NCBI GenBank assembly: GCA_025529335.1
Contig: JAMYHX010000351.1
Span: 1-45,903 of the forward strand
Origin: Rhizopus sp. PT2906
Lineage: Eukaryota > Mucoromycota > Mucoromycetes > Mucorales > Rhizopodaceae
Reading direction: 5' to 3'
DNA: 45,903 nt
This document shows positions 42,737 through 45,903 of the stretch, piece after piece (position 1 is the stretch's first letter; the number at the start of each line of letters is the position of its first letter). A model generated the notes under the pieces. It had not been told where the DNA came from and ran no database searches. It saw nothing but the letters and a program-made list of their open reading frames with translations. The position numbers were made by a program, and so were the translations under genes.

Positions 42737-45700
42737 ATGGGTATTGAAAAATACTTTTTACAAAAGGTTCGATTGCTTTCATAGTGTTTTCATTGCTTTG
42801 CTTATGTTTTGTAAATAGTCTGTTCCAAAGAAGCATAGTAAAAAGGGTATTTACCAAAAAAGTTGTATGTTTTATTCACCTTCAACTAACTCAAACAGAC
42901 CAAAATAACGATGGTAACGACAATGACGACGACGGTGACTTGTAAGAATACGAGAAAAATAAATAAAACCGAGTTAACCATGTAAAAAGTCAACAACCTA
43001 TAGTTCCTAAACACGCTGCCAAAAAACAAAAAGCAGAAGAAAGGTAATATATCAAATCAAAAGGCTCTAATTAATGATTTATTATAGTAAACCAGTTGAT
43101 CCAGCAACATTCTTTGCTTCTTCTTCTTCTTCAAGCAAATCCAAAGATAAAACTGCTACTAAGGCAGCTTCTAAAAGAAAGAAGGCTGTTGTGGAAGTGA
43201 GCGATGATGATTATGAACCTGAACAAGAAGAAGATAAGCATGAGCGAAAACCTCCAGCTGCCAAAAGAGCAAGACACGCGCCATCGCCCAGCCCTACACC
43301 AGAACCAGTACCTGTTATAGAGGAAAAACCAAAAGTTGAAAAGGCGGAAAAGGTGGAAAAGGTGGAAAAGGTGGAAAAGGTGGAAAAGGAAGAAAAGAAA
43401 GAGGAAAAGAAAACAGAGAAGAAAGCAGAGAAGAAAGCAGAGAAGAAAGATGAAAAGAAGGAAGAAGACATAAAAGAGGAAAAGAAAGAGGAAAAACCCA
43501 AAAAGAAAGGTTTCTATCAAATGATGAATCGCGAAGGTCCAAAGGCACTTGGTACTCGACCAGAACCTGTAGGTGCGCCCAATTGCTTAAACAATATGAC
43601 TTTTGTTATATCTGGTGAATTTGAAACGCTGACCAAAGAACAAACGAGAGATATTGTTATGCGCTACGGAGGGTAAGAACGGATCAACAACAAAATGCTT
43701 TTTAATGACACATATATAGTCGTGTAACAAGTGCAGTCAGTGGCAAAACAACCTATTTGCTGCGTGGTCGAGATGCAGGCGAATCTAAATTGGCAAAAGC
43801 TAAACAAATTGGCACTAAAGTGTTGGATGAAGATGGATTTTATCAGCTTGTAGAATCTTCTTCACCAAAGGAAATCAAGCAACCCAACATTCCCTCTAAA
43901 CCAGCAAAAGAAACTGACAAGAAAGTGACGTCGACGAAAGCATCATCAAGTTCAGTAGATACTAAAGGCAAACAGTCCGAAGCAAAGTACGCTACAGTGT
44001 TTATCATATACACATTTGTTTAATCATTTATAATAGAGTAACTGGTGTGACTACTGAAACAAGCTTATGGACAGACAAATACAGACCCAAGACCATTCAA
44101 GACATTATTGGCAACAAGGAAATGGTGAAACGTATCAACGACTGGCTTGCCAATTATGATAGTCATAAGAAGGCAGTCTCTTCACAAGCAGCTGGTGACT
44201 CTGATATCAATTCTTACCGTGCTATCTTGATTAGTGGGCCACCTGGTATTGGCAAGACTACCACAGCCCACGTTGTAGCAGAAACAAATGGCTACGAAGC
44301 TTTAGAATTCAATGCAAGCGACGTACGTAATAAAAAAATCCTTGAGCAAAACTTGTCAGAGATGATGGACAACAGAACCATGACCGAGTTCTTTCAAGCG
44401 GACAAGTCAAAGGTAACTATAGACATGTGAAACTATACGTTGTATCGCTTATATCTTTATGCTACAGGCAGCAACAAAGCCCAAGGGAAAGAAAGTTGTC
44501 TTGATTATGGATGAAGTTGACGGGATGTCTGCTGGTGACAGAGGTGGTGCTGCTGAACTAGCTGCGATGATCAGAAAGACAAAGATACCAATTATTTGTA
44601 TCTGTAACGATGTCAGATCACCCAAGGTTGGCCCACTGTTAAGGGTTTGCTTTGATGCGAGGTTTAAACGGTATGAGCTTTTTTATTTTCTTATTTGAAC
44701 ATTGTAGAGTAATATGATCATAGAACGCCTGCAAATCAAATTCGACCTAAACTTATGTCAATTGCATTCAAGTAAGTTTAAGAAGAATGCCCAATGGAGT
44801 AAAACTGATCAATCTATAGAGAAAAGCTTGATATCAATCCTAATGCCATTGAAGAGCTGGTGTCTATAACACAAAACGATATTCGACAAATCATCAACAT
44901 CTTATCTACCTATCGCTTAAACAATACAAGTATGGGTTATGATGATGCTAAAAGAATGTAAGCTTATGGACAATCTATTGAGTGTATCATGATTAATTTG
45001 TTATAGTGGCAAGACGAACCAAAAGAACACCATTCTTAATCCATTTGAAATCCCTGGTGAGCTCTTGGCTTCTGGTAATTGGAGACAAAAGACATTGAAT
45101 GAAAAATATGAAATCTATTTCCATGACTACAGTCTCTCTCCCTTGATGTTTTATGTAAGCTCAAAGAACAATGATTGATTCAAATACTAAAAAGTCATTT
45201 ACAGGAAAACTATTGTAAAGTAAAGCCTCAAAAGGCATCATTCATGTCCACCACAGGCAGCGCCAAGGAAATTGCTTGTAATGAAATGGAGTTGATAGCA
45301 AAGGCTGCTGAAGCTATAGCAGATGGTGACCTAGTAGATAGCATGATCCATGGATCTTCTCAACAATATTCATTAATGCCTGTTCAATCCATTTTCTCTT
45401 GTGTACGACCAGCCTATTATATGGAAGGATACATGCAGACAAGAACAGGCTTTCCTTCGTAAGTGTATATAAAGAGTACTTCAGAAAAAGTAACTAAACC
45501 TTTTCTTGGTAGTTGGCTTGGTAATAATTCAAAGGCAGCAAAGTACTCGAGATTGTTAAGTGATCTTCAGACTCGTATGCGTGTAAAGGCATCAGGGGAT
45601 CGATCCGAAATAAGACTGAACTACTTGACGACATTGAATGAGCGTATCTTTGGTAACGTTGCTCAGGAGAATTACGAAGAAGCTATAGAGTATATGGATA

Positions 45701-45812
45701 ACTACTATCTTGATCGAGAAAACTTGGAAACATTGAGTGATCTGGTATGCACGACAACGAAATCACCATTGATAGCGCTTCCTGCAAAGACAAAGACTGC
45801 ATTTACAAGAAA
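42737..45812 (+). CDS. RFC1: Replication factor C subunit 1 (3' incomplete)
   Basis: Large subunit of the PCNA clamp loader. Exons: 42737-42766, 42819-42846, 42899-42941, 42990-43043, 43088-43672, 43720-43986, 44037-44412, 44468-44670, 44724-44771, 44820-44957, 45007-45154, 45205-45458 and 45513-45812, about 824 residues so far. The N-terminus MGIEKYFLQK resembles the PIP-box-like start of RFC1. A Lys/Glu low-complexity region with VEK repeats follows, then a BRCT domain at about 215-300 (LNNMTFVISGEFETLT, YGGRVTSAVSGKTTYLLRG). The AAA+ module has DKYRPK, Walker A GPPGIGKTT, Walker B VLIMDEVDG and sensor ICICND. The RFC1-specific C-terminal domain (DDIRQI-like NDIRQIINILSTYR, then WLGNNSKAAKYSRLL) has begun. 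The coding sequence runs into an intron at 45813. The small exons 2-4 are inferred from frame and splice sites. Confidence 0.93.
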
Positions 45813-45814
45813 GT

Positions 45815-45859
<45 letters not shown>

Positions 45860-45903
45860 TTTTTTTTTTTTTAAAAATAATTTTTTTTAAATTTAAAAAT
45901 AAT
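45813..45903. repeat. T-rich low-complexity end of the sequence
   Basis: After the RFC1 donor GTGAGT the sequence is almost only T, then A/T. This looks like a homopolymer-limited contig end and base accuracy is probably poor. Confidence 0.8.

Noticed and set aside
43131..43548. Phe/Leu-rich minus-strand frames opposite RFC1
   Set aside because: Antisense of the Lys/Glu-rich region of RFC1; hydrophobicity is a by-product of GAA/AAG codons.

Overview
The window is nuclear DNA of a fungus. The coding sequences are A+T-rich and cut by many short GT-AG introns, mostly 45-70 nt. The predicted proteins are fungal or opisthokont: TOM70, COQ9, PPG1-type phosphatase, PEX14, MEX67, HAP2/NF-YA, RFC1 and two ribosomal proteins. 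A GABA-B-like class C receptor and ankyrin/dilute and ankyrin/DysF/FYVE proteins point to an early-diverging lineage. Mucoromycota (Mucorales) is my best inference; no rRNA or marker gene confirms it. The sequence starts inside one gene and stops inside another, in a T-homopolymer.

Layout. 1-6.4 kb: 3' part of an ataxin-10 homologue (+), TOM70 (+), eL18 (-) and COQ9 (+). 6.4-12.1 kb: a tandem-PAS protein (-), a three-RRM protein (-), a PEHE-like chromatin protein (+), an SLC35F6-like transporter (-) and eL33 (-). 12.1-16.8 kb: a 2 kb gene-free stretch, NF-YA (+), then a Pcl/Pho80-type cyclin (+). 17.1-23.2 kb: MEX67 (-), a CDF zinc transporter (-), PPG1 (-) and PEX14 (+), packed tightly. 23.2-27.8 kb: an island of decayed mobile DNA (tandem repeats, a broken DD34E transposase, a retroelement integrase piece, truncated genes) flanked by two 108-bp copies of the PEX14 3' end. 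27.9-31.9 kb: a 17-exon class C GPCR with a C-terminal PH-like domain (-). 33.0-40.3 kb: a frameshifted Sel1-repeat gene (-), Ank-DysF-FYVE (-), Ank-DIL (+) and PRKRIP1-like (-). 40.3-42.7 kb: no recognisable gene. 42.7-45.8 kb: RFC1 (+), incomplete.

Most genes are unrelated housekeeping functions and no operon-like or biosynthetic cluster is visible. Themes that recur are organelle import (TOM70, PEX14), membrane/vesicle traffic (FYVE, dilute), transport (SLC35F6, CDF) and RNA/chromatin biology (MEX67, RRM protein, PRKRIP1, PEHE, RFC1).

The most notable items are the GPCR-PH fusion with microexons, the repeat-flanked transposon island beside PEX14, a 14-bp element shared at nearly the same distance upstream of both ribosomal protein genes, a possible alternative last exon of NF-YA, a MEX67 without the expected UBA-like tail, and a one-base frameshift in the Sel1 gene. 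All exon borders were placed by eye from splice signals, reading frame and family resemblance, and were checked for frame consistency.
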